Positions 42,690 to 54,254 are shown, counted from the first letter of the stretch. The stretch: DNA of 64,000 nucleotides from Dromiciops gliroides (GCF_019393635.1 NC_057861.1:743184732-743248731); one strand, 5' to 3'. Notes: generated by a model not told the origin, from the sequence alone. Made by a program: numbers and translations.

Positions 42690-43060
42690 TAGACTTTGGG
42701 TGGGGAAATTTATCATAATAATCCTCCATCTGCTAAGAGTAAATAGTGCTTCCTTAAGAGTTTAGCGCTCTTTAAGGCAGCTGTAATCTTCCTCGAGAAG
42801 GGAGGTTATATCTTTTCAGCCATTGGATTTTCTGTTTTTATAAATAGAGATTTAGAAGTGGGGGAAATGAGAGTTGCAGAAAACATCCACTTGAGAGGAA
42901 TGTGTAGTAACAGCAAGACCCAGGAAACTGAATGAGATAGTCACACAGAAAGAGTTGGAGCCCAGCTCAGCAGAGCTGTGATAAAGAGCTTAATGGGGGT
43001 TGTATGAGGGATGCTAATTGGAGGCAGAATTCGCTGAGGAGAAGAGCTGATAACCCCAGT
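42690..43060. other. repeat-free block, possible regulatory element
   Basis: No repeat is recognised. It holds 'gtttttataaatagag' (TATA/MEF2-like) and 'gatgctaattggaggc', with several GATA-type 'tgataa' words. No exon. Inference only. Confidence 0.3.
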
Positions 43061-43490
43061 GTGGTGGGGAGGGGAGGATGCCTTGGGAGGCTTCGCATCC
43101 ACGAAAACCATGTGGCATTGTGATGCACCATTTTGGAGGTTCTTGAGAGGGGAAGATAGACCCATGAAATAGCACCCAGAGGGTATGGTTACTGTATTGT
43201 TTTTGAAGACTACTCCCCTATAGTTATGTGTTTCCAAAAACCTTCCAAACATTCTTATCACTTGTCTTGAGTGGGAATGCCTTGCAAGGGTTTCCATGAG
43301 CCATGTTTATGGAGTCGGAGGACAGGAATGGGGAGTATATATGATAAAAAAATTAACATCTTGGATCCTGACTGATTTTTAAAAAAACAGATCAGGAAGT
43401 TTTTGCTTTTGAACTAAACCCAAAGGAAGTTGTGTTGGCTTACAGGGAGACAACGGTATGGTGCGTTGCGGGTAGGGGTTGGAGATAGGG
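43061..43490. other. no recognised feature
   Basis: Unique sequence. The minus-strand frame at 42941-43297 (118 codons) shows no domain. Confidence 0.35.
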
Positions 43491-43494
43491 GATT

Positions 43495-43640
43495 GTTTGG
43501 GATTTGGAGTCAAAACAGTTTGGTTCCAACACCAGGTCTGCCTCTTAGTGCCTGTGTGACTTTGGGAAAGTCATTTGACCCCTGGGTTTTAGGTTATTGC
43601 TCTGTAAAAGGGGGGAGGGGTATAGAGAAGGGGACTGGGT
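43495..43640 (+). repeat. MIR-type SINE
   Basis: 'gtgcctgtgtgactttggga' and 'aagtcatttgacccctgggt' are the MIR core. Confidence 0.7.
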
Positions 43641-43724
43641 GCCGTATAGCTACTAATTCATATTTCTGGAAACCCACTTTGTGATTTTGGACAAGTTACT
43701 TCAAGACAGCTATTGGGCTCAGTT

Positions 43725-44020
43725 TAGACAGTGCTGAGCCTGGAATTCAAATCCAGCTTTGACATATCTTAGCTGCATGACCCTAGCCAAGTCACTTAAC
43801 CTCTGTCTGCTTCAATTTCCTCAATTGAGGAACATAATAGCATGTACCTCTTAGGGTTATTATGAGGATCAAATGAGAAAATATTTGTAAAATGCTTAGC
43901 AAAGTGCCTAGAACATAGTAGGCACTTGATAAATGCTTATTCTCTTTCCTTTTGCCTTCTCTGAGCCTCATTTGGAAAAGGATAGGGTTAAACTGGATCA
44001 TGTCTAAGGCCTCTTCCGTG
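43725..44020 (+). repeat. MIR-type SINE, nearly full length
   Basis: 'ggaattcaaatccagctttg', 'cttcaatttcctcaattgag', 'atgaggatcaaatgagaaaa' and 'agtgcctagaacatagtagg' run through the whole MIR, including the L2-like 3' tail. A second MIR end follows to 44020. Confidence 0.88.
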
Positions 44021-44159
44021 TGTCATAAAATTTCACTTGCTAGTGCCCATGAATTGTTCAGCCTCTCCTTTCCTAGATCCTAAACAAATATCAATTACCC
44101 TCTCTGTGCCTCACTGCCCCCTGATCAAGGGGATGGCAATAGTGGATTATAATAACTCA

Positions 44160-44375
44160 CCACCATATTACATTTTTAAGGATTGTAAAGCACTTCATAT
44201 ATTTTTTAAAATTCCAACCATGCTATGAGGAAGATGCTAATATTGTCCCCCTTTTACAGATGGCTAGGAGAGGTTACGTGACTTATCCAGGGTCACACAG
44301 AGAATAAATGTATGAAGCCAGAGCTGAACCCATGTTCCTTTGTCTCAGAGTCCATGAAGCGATCTACTTCACTTC
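44160..44375 (-). repeat. MIR-type SINE
   Basis: 'ggattgtaaagcacttcata', 'gtcccccttttacagatggc' and 'ccagggtcacacagagaata' are reversed MIR. Confidence 0.82.
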
Positions 44376-44671
44376 CCTGCCTTTCCATTGGGTGGGAAGA
44401 GGATGGGAGGGACTGGAATGCTGAACCAAGACATGTGGGAGTCATGCTGTGAACATTAGGGAGCCATCAGAGATATGAAGGGGAGAGAGGCATAATCCAA
44501 GGGATCATTTAACATCAATGCAATGGCCTTAAGTAAACTGTAGAAAGTTGAGATATTTTCTGTCATGATGACAACGGGCAGGCTAGTGGCAATGCAGCCT
44601 CACAGTCGACTGAACACTCCTCCTTGACCTTGCCTTTCTTGGGGGACAAACCCTGGTTTAATTGAAGTCTG

Positions 44672-44804
<133 letters not shown>

Positions 44805-45010
44805 TGAGCACAAGGGAGATTAGGCACAGGCTTGCTAATTACTATTTAACCACTCACTATTGTTGCAATGGGTTTGTCGATCAAAATCGAGTTAGCAGTG
44901 GATTCAAAGTTTTCACAATCTCAGAAGGAAAAAAAAGAAGACTGTGCCTGAACTGATCCAATTTCTTGAGAGTATTAAAGAAAGGAATCAAATCGGCCTT
45001 CTGATCTTTG
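44805..45010. other. repeat-free block, possible regulatory element
   Basis: No repeat is recognised. Dense AT-core motifs occur: 'cttgctaattactattta', SOX-like 'ctattgttgcaatggg', TCF-like 'gatcaaaat' and 'gtattaaagaaagg'. Regulatory role is inference. Confidence 0.35.
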
Positions 45011-45194
45011 CAGCCATGCCACCGGGCACCAGCAAGGAGAGACATGGGACTGGAAAAGTGCCATACACGTGTTTAGAAGCAATGAAAACTGGGCAGCGGC
45101 AAAGTGAGAGTCTAAAGGACTGCCAGGAGATGTGAGGTCTGATGGGTCTCTGCTTAGGGCTTTATCACTGTAATCCCTGTCACTGGTCAATCAT

Positions 45195-45418
45195 TTTTTT
45201 CTCTTGGTGACCCTATTTGGGATTTTCTTGGCAGAGATACTAGAATAGGTTGCCATTTCCTTCTCCAGCTTCTGTACAGATTAGGAAACTGAGGCCAACA
45301 GGGTGAAGTGACTTGCCTAGGGTCACACAGCTAGTAAATGTCTGAGGTCAGATTTGAATTCAGGAAGATGAGTTTTCCTGACTCCAGGCCTGGTGCTCTC
45401 TCCACTGAGCCACCTGGC
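45195..45418 (-). mobile_element. tRNA/RTE chimeric SINE
   Basis: 'ttggtgaccctatttgggat', 'catttccttctccagcttct', 'ggtgaagtgacttgcctagg' and 'ccactgagccacctgg' are complete apart from the terminal RTE end. Confidence 0.88.
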
Positions 45419-45419
45419 A

Positions 45420-46290
45420 CATAGTAAGCACCTAATGCTTGTTGACTGACAGACTGATTGAATGTGTCAGATACTAAATGTGAAAAAGAAATAATGGAAT
45501 AATCTTTGCTCTCGAGGGCCTTATTTTCTAATGGAAACATCATTGTAGCATCTGTAGCTACCCCTCAAATTGCCAAATGGATCTCCCAAATAATGGCTCT
45601 CTCAGGTTCAAGATATTTTGTGCTCTCTATCCCTTAAACTATATTTCAGAAGCCCCTGCTTGTGTATTTACCTTTAATAGTCATCCAGAGGACACAACTA
45701 ACTCAAACCAAAGACATTTAAGGAAATTGCCATAGTAAAAAACCAATAAAACATCTTCCCCAATAAACTTGGGGTACACTCTCCCCCAAATCCACCCAGA
45801 ATCTATGGGGAGAGTGAACACGCATAAACGATACAAATGAAGGTTTACACATGTTTCTAGGACAGGGGGGCTGGGGGGTGGTCAAGACAGGCTTGTGAGG
45901 ACAGACAGCTTACCCTCTGATGCTGAGGGGCCACTCATGTCTTGGTGCTTCTCCCATTGACCTTGGCCTCATAGTCTGTTGGATACTTCTCCTTTGGTTG
46001 CTGCCAGATGCTGCTTGGCTGCTGTTTCCATGGCCTCCAGTTTCTGGCTGAGCTGAAGTCCTTGGCTGGGTCTTGTCATATTCTTTTAGAAGAAGTCGGT
46101 GCTTCTACCCCAGGACCAGCAGAACTCACCCCTTCAGACTCTTGGATCTGAGTCCTCTTATCTCCTGGGATACAAATTCAAAGGAAAAAAAAAACAATCT
46201 CAACTCCCAGGGAGGTCACATCTAAGGAGTATTAGAAGAGGAGATGAAGGTTTAAGACTGTTTATAGTAGAATCGCTAGGAATTCTTCAT
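45420..46290. other. non-coding stretch, unclassified
   Basis: The start (45420-45560) has L2-end-like words. The rest, including 45730-46200, is not assigned. No exon is seen. Confidence 0.3.
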
Positions 46291-46294
46291 TAAG

Positions 46295-46430
46295 TCCCTC
46301 AAGACTTTGGAAAAGTCCCTTTTCCCATCTGGGGCTGAATTTCCTCATCTGTAGGAGAAGAGGGTTGGACAAAGTGATGTCTCAAGGCCCTCCCAGTGTT
46401 CATAGTTTGTGATTCTTGGACTTGATCACT
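46295..46430 (+). repeat. MIR-type SINE 3' part
   Basis: 'ggctgaatttcctcatctgt' followed by a MIR-like ending ('gtttgtgattcttgg'). Confidence 0.75.
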
Positions 46431-46599
46431 TAGATTGCCAAGCCAATTTTACCAAGGCCATTATCTCCTGCAGTTAGCATTTATTGGTCCTCTTCAAGAA
46501 TGAAGGACAAACAACAATAATCTCTGATAGATTTCCAAAAATATAGAAAATATGCCAGTTCTAATGACAATAAACCTTTTTGTGCAAATGGACATTAGA

Positions 46600-47150
46600 G
46601 CTCTTAGCTTTGACAGAGAGGGGGAGGAACACCAAAAAATAACGTTGACCTCAAATGGTGTTATGCTATGTTAACCAATGGCATGGAGCGGAGCCCTGCT
46701 GGCAGGGCCCAGAGGTGAACCCAAGGGGCTCATGCAGTAGCCCCAAGATCTGAGAGATGTGAATGACCTTATTCATTCGTTGCTACCTGGGTTGTGTTTT
46801 ATATTTGGATATGACCCACCAGTTGCCCGGCTTTTGCTTTAAAGGAATGGAAACCATATACAAAGAAGCTCACTCACCTCCTTCGTGTTTATTTTTGGTT
46901 TGATTCGGTTTGTTTGAGATTGGATGATAGAAGAGAAACATAGACTAGTCATCGGTCACAACTGCGATCTTGTTGGGCTGCAGCTCTGACCAGGCTCCCT
47001 TTGGACAAATGAGAGGGCAAAGGGATGATTTCAACCTCTGATGTGAAACCTGGGCAGAGCCTGATTTAGTGCCTCTTTTGTGTTTTGTTTCATCTTTGAT
47101 GAATGTGAAGAGAAAAAGCTAACTAAGATGATATAATTTTACCTGCAAGT
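46600..47150. other. repeat-free block, possible regulatory element
   Basis: No repeat is recognised. It includes forkhead-like 'cgtgtttatttttggttt', nuclear-receptor half-site-like 'gttgacctcaaatgg', 'ctatgttaaccaatgg' (HNF1/CCAAT-like) and 'catctttgatgaatg'. Inference only. Confidence 0.35.
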
Positions 47151-47169
47151 GGAGAAAAGAACCATTGAT

Positions 47170-47365
47170 TTAGTCAAAAGGAACTTTAACGATCATGTTG
47201 TCTGTAGCACCACCACCCCCTTCACTCCATTTTATGGATGGGGAAAATGAGGCTTATGGGAGTTAAAGGATTCATCCAAAGTCAAATTAGGAAGTAACAG
47301 GCATAATTTGAGCCCAGGTCTTTTGATTCCAGAGCTAGAACTCTTTCCATTATAGTCTTTAGCAG
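47170..47365 (-). repeat. MIR-type SINE
   Basis: 'cactccattttatggatggg' and 'aggcataatttgagcccagg' are reversed MIR. Confidence 0.72.
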
Positions 47366-47848
<483 letters not shown>

Positions 47849-48039
47849 ATAACTTGATCTCATTCTGCCTTAAACCCATGTTGACTCAGTGGAAAGAATC
47901 AACTGTCATAGCAATTATGTACAAGGTATCCATACATGGAGAGTGCACATGCCATGGCATCTATGTGAAGATATGCACGTACCAAGAACATGCATGATCA
48001 GGACTTATCTGCAAAGGGCAACTAATGACCCTAATACTG

Positions 48040-48165
48040 GTAAGGTGCCAATATTTTCTATTGTAGGCATTGTGCTAATAATAGCACCTATCTCCTAGGT
48101 CAAATGAGATAATATTTATAAAGTACTTTGCAAACCTTAAGGTACTATATTAATAATGCTAGCAG
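48040..48165 (+). repeat. MIR-type SINE 3' part
   Basis: 'ggtcaaatgagataatattt' and 'ataaagtactttgcaaacct' are the MIR end. Confidence 0.75.
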
Positions 48166-48289
48166 TTTCATGGCTCTCTGCCAGACTTTCTCCACATAAA
48201 GCATTGGTCTTTGCTGCTCTCCACCTGGCATTGTTTGCCACTGCTCTCTGCCAGGCTTTGCTTTCCACTCTAGCTAGTTGATAACTTAA

Positions 48290-48711
48290 CTAGGCCAATT
48301 TTAGAAAAGGAAATCAGGTTTTTAATGAACTGCCTTGCAAAAAAGTAACTGGACTAGACAGATGTACAATTGAATTTTTCCAGAACTTCAAAACAAATCG
48401 TTCCTGCTACAAAATTTCTAAACATAAAAAAAGATGTGATGCTAGCCATTTATTCTTATAAGGTACATGTGGTGTTCATTCCAAAACTTGGCAAAGACAA
48501 TCCTGAAAAAGAGAGTTAATCAATCAATCTCATTATTTAAAATGGAAGCAAAATAACAAACTGTAACAAAATAAAATATGGAAAATGTCAAAAATTAATT
48601 GACCACAAGCAAATTAAATCCAAAAATGGTTCAATATTAGGAAACTATGAATGTAATAGCATGTGGCAATGTTCCATTGCTAATGGAAAGAATGATTTGG
48701 GTAAGGTAGGA
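48290..48711 (+). repeat. L1 LINE ORF2 fragment (RT region)
   Basis: 'gtgttcattccaaaacttgg' and 'gttcaatattaggaaactat' match the L1 ORF2 reverse-transcriptase region (the V-Q-Y-x-x-K-x-N stretch). Broken and diverged. Confidence 0.65.
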
Positions 48712-48782
48712 ATGAATTCAATCAATTCAACAAATATTTGAGTCTGCTATGTGTGAAGTATTGTCCTAGGCTTTGGGGATAA
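48712..48782 (-). repeat. L2 LINE 3' terminus (left piece)
   Basis: 'caattcaacaaatatttgag' and 'gtcctaggctttggggata' are the reversed L2 end. It continues at 49631 after two L1 insertions. Confidence 0.75.
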
Positions 48783-49081
48783 TTTTTTTTTCAATCTTAA
48801 TAGTACCTTTTTTCAGTTACATGTAAAGATAGTTTTCAATATTTGCTTTTATAAGATTTTGACTTCCAAATTTTTCTATCTCTTTCCCTTTCCTCCCCCT
48901 CCCCAAGACATAAAGCAATCTGATATAGGTATGTACAATGATATGCACAATGACATTAAACATATTTCCACATTAGTCATGTTGTAAGAGAAGAATCAGA
49001 ACAAAACCAAAAAACTTCAAAAAAAACCAAAAACCAAAACCAAAAAAAGTTGAAGTAATATGGGTCAAACTGCATTCAGAT
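48783..49081 (-). mobile_element. L1 LINE 3' end, copy 1
   Basis: T-rich start, 'acatgtaaagatagttttca', 'gcaatctgatataggtatgt' and 'gagaagaatcagaacaaaac' are the marsupial L1 3' UTR in reverse. It ends at the target-like word 'gggataacatttt' (49082). Confidence 0.85.
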
Positions 49082-49094
49082 GGGATAACATTTT

Positions 49095-49628
49095 AAATAT
49101 ATCCTTATTTACTTTATTAGATATTTCCCAATTACAGGTAAAATTTTTAACAATCATTTTTAAAATTTTGAGTTACAAATTCTTCCCCTCCCTCTCACTC
49201 CTTTCTCCCCACCTTGAGAAGGCAAGCAATTAATATCAATTATACATGTGAATGTATGCAAAACATATTTACATATTAGCCATGTTGCAAAACAAAGACC
49301 AAAAAAAAAACCCCAAGAAAAATAAAGAAAACAAAAAAAGTATGCTTCAATCTGCATTCAGAGTTTATCAGTTTTCTCTCTGGAGATGAACAGTATTTTT
49401 CATCATGGGTCCTTGGGAATTGTCTTGATCAGGGTAGCTAAGTCTTTCACAGTTGATCATTATGCAATATTGCTGTTGCTGAGTACAATGTTCTCCTGGT
49501 TCTGCTCACTTCATTTTGCATCAATTAATATGTCTTCCCAATTTTTTCTGAAACCATCTTGCTTGTCATTTTTTATACCACAAAAGTATTCAATCACAAT
49601 CATATACCACAACTCCTTCAGCCATTCT
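49095..49628 (-). mobile_element. L1 LINE 3' end, copy 2
   Basis: A second L1 3' UTR in the same orientation ('cccaattacaggtaaaattt', 'catattagccatgttgcaaa', 'gttctcctggttctgctcac'), ending at 'ggggataaacattttt' (49629). Confidence 0.85.
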
Positions 49629-49770
49629 GGGGATAAACATTTTTAAAAAGGAAACAGTGTATGCCTTCAAGGACCTTACAAATTTACTGGGGAGATACAA
49701 TATGTATACAAGTAAATAAATATGAAGTCTGTTCAAAGTAGGGGACTAGAGAGTTGACTTGTCCATTGAG
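49629..49770 (-). repeat. L2 LINE (right piece)
   Basis: 'ccttcaaggaccttacaaat' and 'ttactggggagatacaatat' continue the reversed L2 from 48782. Confidence 0.7.
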
Positions 49771-49789
49771 AAACTTCCTCTATTGATGC

Positions 49790-49960
49790 AGGTCAGACCT
49801 CTGTGTTTGATTTAGAGTCCTCCAGCATTTCCTAGAGCACCGAGAGGTTAGGGCCTTGCCTGGGGTCTCAAACCAATCTGTGTCTGAGGCCAGATTTGAA
49901 TATGCTCTTCCTGGTTCTGAGGCTGGCTTTCTATCCACTACCCCATGTTGCTTCTTACAT
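49790..49960 (-). repeat. MIR-type SINE, diverged
   Basis: 'gtgtctgaggccagatttga' and 'ttctatccactaccccatg' are the reversed MIR-type head. Confidence 0.65.
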
Positions 49961-50224
49961 AAAAAATATAATTAAAAATAATTTCAAGAGGAAGGGAGTG
50001 ACAATAAGATGGCGTGGGGAGAGACATCGGTGAAGATCTTGTGTAGGGATCCAGAAGCTGGGGATTCTTTGGGGGTGGGGGGAGGAAGGAAGGAAAACAT
50101 TGCAGAGTCGAGGAACCATTTGTACAAAGCCAAGCCGGCAGGAGATGGATGCCTTTTACAGGGATGTAAAATGAACCATATCTACAGTTACATATACTAC
50201 TAATTGCTAAGAAAAAGTGATTGA

Positions 50225-50760
50225 AAAAGAAAAGTCATTTGCAATAATACAAAGTTTTCTTGTCAATAAAACATTTTGGATATTAACTTACTGAGACACA
50301 AATGGGACCTTTAGAAAGATAACTTCAAAAATGTTTTGACAGAAGATCAGCTGGAGCTACATCCTTTGACATGGCTTCAATAACCCATTAGAGTCAAAAT
50401 GTCAATATTTCCCCAATTAATTAATATATCTAGGGCAATACCAATGAAACTGTCCATAAATTACTGTATGAAACTGGATAAAATGTACTTTATGTGGAAA
50501 AGCAAATGGAGAAGATGATGAAGGGAAACTATGGGAAAACAAATGGGTAAAGGGGCCCTTGTCCCATCAGACTTCAAAACCAATTATAAAGCAGTTATTA
50601 TCCAGACTATCATGTCCTGGGCCAAAAAGACAAAGAAAAAATACCATAGACCAACCAAACAACATGGATTTGAGAAATAAAACTTAAATAGAAGCACAAA
50701 AAGATTTGTATTTTAGAGACTTTTGGATACTAACTTTTGGAGGAGGAGGAAGAGGAAAGA
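50225..50760 (+). repeat. L1 LINE ORF2 fragment (C-terminal half)
   Basis: 'atatctagggcaataccaat', 'gaaactatgggaaaacaaat', 'tcagacttcaaaaccaatta' and 'taaagcagttattatccaga' match L1 ORF2 downstream of the RT core. In the element's order this lies downstream of the piece at 48290-48711, so both may come from one L1 that was later broken up. Confidence 0.8.
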
Positions 50761-50820
50761 AAGAAATTATGAGTAAAAGCTAGATCATAGTTTAATTTCA
50801 TTCAATCAAACAACTATTTA

Positions 50821-50889
50821 ATGATGGTGGTGGTGGTGGTGACAATGGTGACAATGATAATGGTGGTGGTGACAATGATGGTGATGGCA
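50821..50889. repeat. (GGT/GAC)n-like trinucleotide repeat
   Basis: 'gatggtggtggtggtggtga' followed by 'caatggtgacaatgataatg' is an interrupted triplet repeat. Confidence 0.85.
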
Positions 50890-50949
50890 GTTAGCTTTTC
50901 TCTAGCACTTTACGGTTTGCAAAGAACTTTTCAAATGTGACCTGTCTTA

Positions 50950-51165
50950 ACTTGGTATTCTCCTACCCCTCTCAGCTCTCCATACCCATTTCCTCCAGAG
51001 GTCTCTTTTCACTGGGCACCATTAACTGTACTTCCCATGGACTCAGTGGATTGTAAGCTCTTTGAGAGCAGGCATGTTTTGCTTTTGTCTTCATCGCCCC
51101 AGCACCTAGCTCAGTGCCTGGTACGTGTTATCTACTTAGAAGTTCTTTGAATGGAATTGAATTTA
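50950..51165 (+). repeat. L2 LINE 3' end
   Basis: 'gtggattgtaagctctttga', 'gcacctagctcagtgcctgg' mark the L2 terminus. Confidence 0.75.
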
Positions 51166-51169
51166 GTTG

Positions 51170-51400
51170 ATCTTACAGAGGACAGGAATGGAGCAGAAGA
51201 ACCAGTGAAACTGGAGGGAGGAAATTAGTTAGGAGGCTATCATAATAACACAGGTAGGTATGAGTTGAAAAGGGTCTGAACTAGTCAGGCAGCAGCTGGA
51301 ATAGAGAAGACTAGACCTATCAGAGATATTTCAAGGGAGGAAATGAGGACTTGGTGACAGATTGTATCTGAGGGATTAAATGGAGTCACGATCATGACCT
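51170..51400 (-). repeat. L2 LINE fragment
   Basis: 'gttaggaggctatcataata' and 'gaggacttggtgacagattg' match the antisense L2 ORF2-end order. Confidence 0.55.
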
Positions 51401-51639
51401 GTAGCTACTTTTCCTTTGTCACCACCAGGAATCCCCCATACCTTAGAATGGTCTTCCTTCCCAATCAAGAGTCTCAATGACGACCATAACATCCCTAAAG
51501 AAAAGGCAAAAGGCCATGATATAATATTTCAATGTTCCAATATAGTGGTTGATTAAAGTTTAAATTCATTTAAACAACTAAAATTAAAAGGCTCATTCTC
51601 TCTTTTGGGGGGAGAGAGGAGTGTTGACCTATGATGTCA
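51401..51639. other. no recognised feature
   Basis: Unique sequence. Confidence 0.3.
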
Positions 51640-51815
51640 TTAGGTAGAAATTCCCTCCACCGATGTGATCAACAAGTCATTTGTAGGAAAGAATTTCCTC
51701 AGGAACTTGTCCATTGTCACACAGTAATGTGTCAGAGACAGAACCTGAACCTAGGTCTTTCTGACTTCAAGGTTGGTCATCAAGCTTCTAGGTTATGGTA
51801 CTTCTCCCCTTTCTG
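51640..51815 (-). repeat. MIR-type SINE, diverged
   Basis: 'cagagacagaacctgaacct' is the reversed MIR B-box region. Confidence 0.6.
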
Positions 51816-52119
51816 TTAATAACCAACAAGGCACAAAATAGAAAGTGACATGAACCACCATCTACAATTACTCCATTTAATGGCTTTGTCCAACTGTTTT
51901 CAGGGAATGTTCTTTGGGGGTATTTGGTTTGTTTGATGTTTTCTTTTGAGGGCTAATAGGCAGCTTGCTGGGATATATCTACTGTGTTCAGGCAAATATA
52001 TCAGTAGAAAAAAGATCTCATGACCACTGAGCATCAGATATAAGCATCAGTTGAGGAAGCACCTGGAGGTGGCCTAACTGTAAGAGAGTGACCAAGGGCC
52101 ATTTGATCAATTAGTTTTA
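51816..52119. other. no recognised feature
   Basis: Unique sequence. No exon or repeat is recognised. Confidence 0.3.
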
Positions 52120-52225
52120 GGTCTCCACTAAGTGGTAGGCATTGTGCTAGACACTAAGGCTACTGATTCAATGAATGAAACAACTCCTATGGATCTAGAA
52201 GCTTAAATTCCAATGGAGGAGACAA
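52120..52225 (-). repeat. L2 LINE 3' terminus, diverged
   Basis: 'ggtaggcattgtgctagaca' and 'ccaatggaggagacaaaatg' are the reversed L2 end. Confidence 0.6.
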
Positions 52226-52589
52226 AATGGGTCCCCCAGGGCATCAGACAAGGCTGATCCTGGTGACAGCATAAGAAAAAATGGGACTGTTCCCATTACT
52301 GAAATCAATTCAGGCTTTATTTCAGCCACCCCCCCCACTCCTTCTTCTCCTCTCCCCACTTAAAGGGGGGATCCATAAAGACCGAAGAGTCAAATCTCAG
52401 GAAAGGCCATTTTGTAAAGACCACACATGGGGGGCTGCCTGTACTTTTAGAATCCAATTCATTGTTTTCAAAAATGGAATCTAATGTGATTTATTGCAGA
52501 ATAATTCTTCATTAAAAAACAGAATTCTGTAGAGTAATTTCATCTTTCAGTACTCAAGTGGGAAAATGATGGTATCTTTCTACCATCCC
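52226..52589. other. no recognised feature
   Basis: Contains a C-run (52327-52336) and unique sequence. The frame at 52281-52484 is not supported. Confidence 0.3.
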
Positions 52590-52770
52590 TGATATAGCTT
52601 ACTTTCAGCCAAGTGTAATTGGCTCCGAGAACAGCCAAGATTTCTACTCTGGTTTGGCTCAGAGAGCAGGAGAAAGGCCCTTAAAACCTCATTTGTTGAC
52701 ATTTATCTTTCCTGAACAGATGAAGGAGGAGTCTGCCAGAGGCTGGGGCTAAGAGAGGGAGGAGGAAGGT
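52590..52770. other. repeat-free block, possible regulatory element
   Basis: 'gccaagtgtaattggctccg' forms an NKX-like plus inverted TTGGC-type motif. 'catttgttgacatttatc' is forkhead-like. Inference only. Confidence 0.28.
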
Positions 52771-52789
52771 CATGGGTCCCTGTATTCCA

Positions 52790-52895
52790 ATTCTCTATAG
52801 AATACAAGCCCCCTGAGGGCAGGGAATCTTTGTGATCTTGTCTTTGTACCCACAGTGTACAAATGCTTGTTGAATTGAATTAGATTGAACTGAAT
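52790..52895 (+). repeat. L2 LINE 3' terminus
   Basis: 'agaatacaagccccctgagg' and 'gtacccacagtgtacaaatg' mark the L2 end. Confidence 0.7.
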
Positions 52896-53374
52896 TCCCA
52901 GATCATCTCCCAAGCATTTCATCTGTGTTCAGATGAACACGTGACTCACAGGGTCTGGGATCATTGGAAGGACTTTTTACGGTTTTATTGTCCCAATTGG
53001 GAAATCTGGGAACCTTACCATAGGCAAGCACACAATTCCCAAAGTTCAAAGGAGAAAGGTTCTTACTTACAGGGAAAATAAAACCCAAATCAAATAGAAG
53101 CCAATGCAGAAAGAAGCAACACCTGGCTGGGGCAGCCCTTCCCCTAGAGACTTGTATAGCTTTGATCACTTACAGTGTTGCTTCTCACGATGCTGCCTCA
53201 GTCGGCATGTGACTCTCCTAGAGTCTCCTGTACTTCACCAGGTACCCAGCGTTGCTCCTTCTCGGTGCCCTGTTATCCTTCCTTCTCTAGCCTCCCGTAG
53301 CTCCTAGTAGATGGTATCCTGCTAGGCCTGTCATTGGGCCTGGCCACAGATGATTTGTTCTGCGCAGTGTAACT
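52896..53374. other. no recognised feature
   Basis: Unique sequence. Frames at 52903-53169 (minus) and 53104-53307 (plus) lack domains. Confidence 0.3.
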
Positions 53375-53470
53375 CAGTTTGGTTCAATCCAAAAAGTATT
53401 TCTTCAGTGCCCACTCTGTCCCAGGGGCTATGTGGGGCACTTCAGATACAAAGAAAAAGGGGAGTAAATC
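53375..53470 (-). repeat. L2 LINE 3' terminus, diverged
   Basis: 'gtgcccactctgtcccaggg' and 'cagatacaaagaaaaag' are the reversed L2 end. Confidence 0.55.
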
Positions 53471-53514
53471 TGCCAGCTGAGGATCCACCCTCTACCTCCA
53501 TCCCACTGAACATT

Positions 53515-53920
53515 CGGACTCTGCTGCCCATGGCCCCCTTCAGTGAGCCTTTCACTTTATCTTGCTGGGAATCAAGCATCCCATCCATGCAGCACCCTCA
53601 GCTTTTCCTCTGCTCTCCCTTTCCAGTTTCCATATATGGACTATTTTCTTCCATTAAAATTTAAGGGAAGCTAGGTGGTGCTGTGGATAAAGCTCTGGCC
53701 CTGGATTCAGGAAGACCTGAGTTCAAATCTGGCCTCAGACACTTGACACATACTAGCTGTGTGACCCTGGGCAGGTTACTTAACCCCCATTGCCCCACAA
53801 AAAAAGAATTTAAGCTCTTTGAGTATAGGGCTGTCTCGTTTGGTTCTATTTGTACCCTTGGCACTTAGCACAGTGCCTGACACATAGCAAGCTCTTCATG
53901 AATATTATCTGGCTCTCTAT
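53515..53920 (+). repeat. L2 LINE 3' end split by a CORE-SINE
   Basis: The left part (to 53665) ends 'ccattaaaatttaag'. The right part from 53807 continues 'aatttaagctctttgagtat' and 'cagtgcctgacacatagcaa'. The SINE entered the 'attagaatgtaagctcc' region of the L2 end. Confidence 0.8.
53666..53806 (+). mobile_element. WSINE1-type CORE-SINE, subfamily B
   Basis: 'gtggataaagctctggccct', 'gattcaggaagacc', 'cccattgccccac' and an A-tail. Short target-site duplication 'aatttaag' (53658-53665, 53807-53814). Confidence 0.92.
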
Positions 53921-53999
53921 TCATCCTATGTAAGGGGGATTAAAGCTACCAAAATTAGGAGAGCATCTCTCTCTCTCAAGCTCTGTCCTTAACAAAGGG

Positions 54000-54190
54000 T
54001 CATAGATGTAGATCCGGAAAGGACCTTAGAGGCAGCCAAGGCCGATGCCTTCATCTTACAGATGATAATCCCGAGATCCCAAAGTAGTGAGTTGCCAGGG
54101 GTCAACAGGTAGAAAGTGGCAGAGGTGGAGTTTCCACTCCATTGTGTTGTGCCTAAGGGATGAAATGGTGTTGAACCACTGGGAGGAAGA
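54000..54190 (-). repeat. MIR-type SINE, diverged
   Basis: 'catcttacagatgataatcc' is a reversed core word. The rest is weak. Confidence 0.5.
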
Positions 54191-54254
54191 GCTACTGCCG
54201 ACACACACCTTCCTTCAGAGATCTCATTTCCTGCTTCTTAAAATCATCCCTCAC

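Noticed and set aside
45730-46200. Possible LTR of an endogenous retrovirus
   Set aside because: No paired LTR, primer-binding site, polypurine tract or viral coding match could be seen. Left unclassified.
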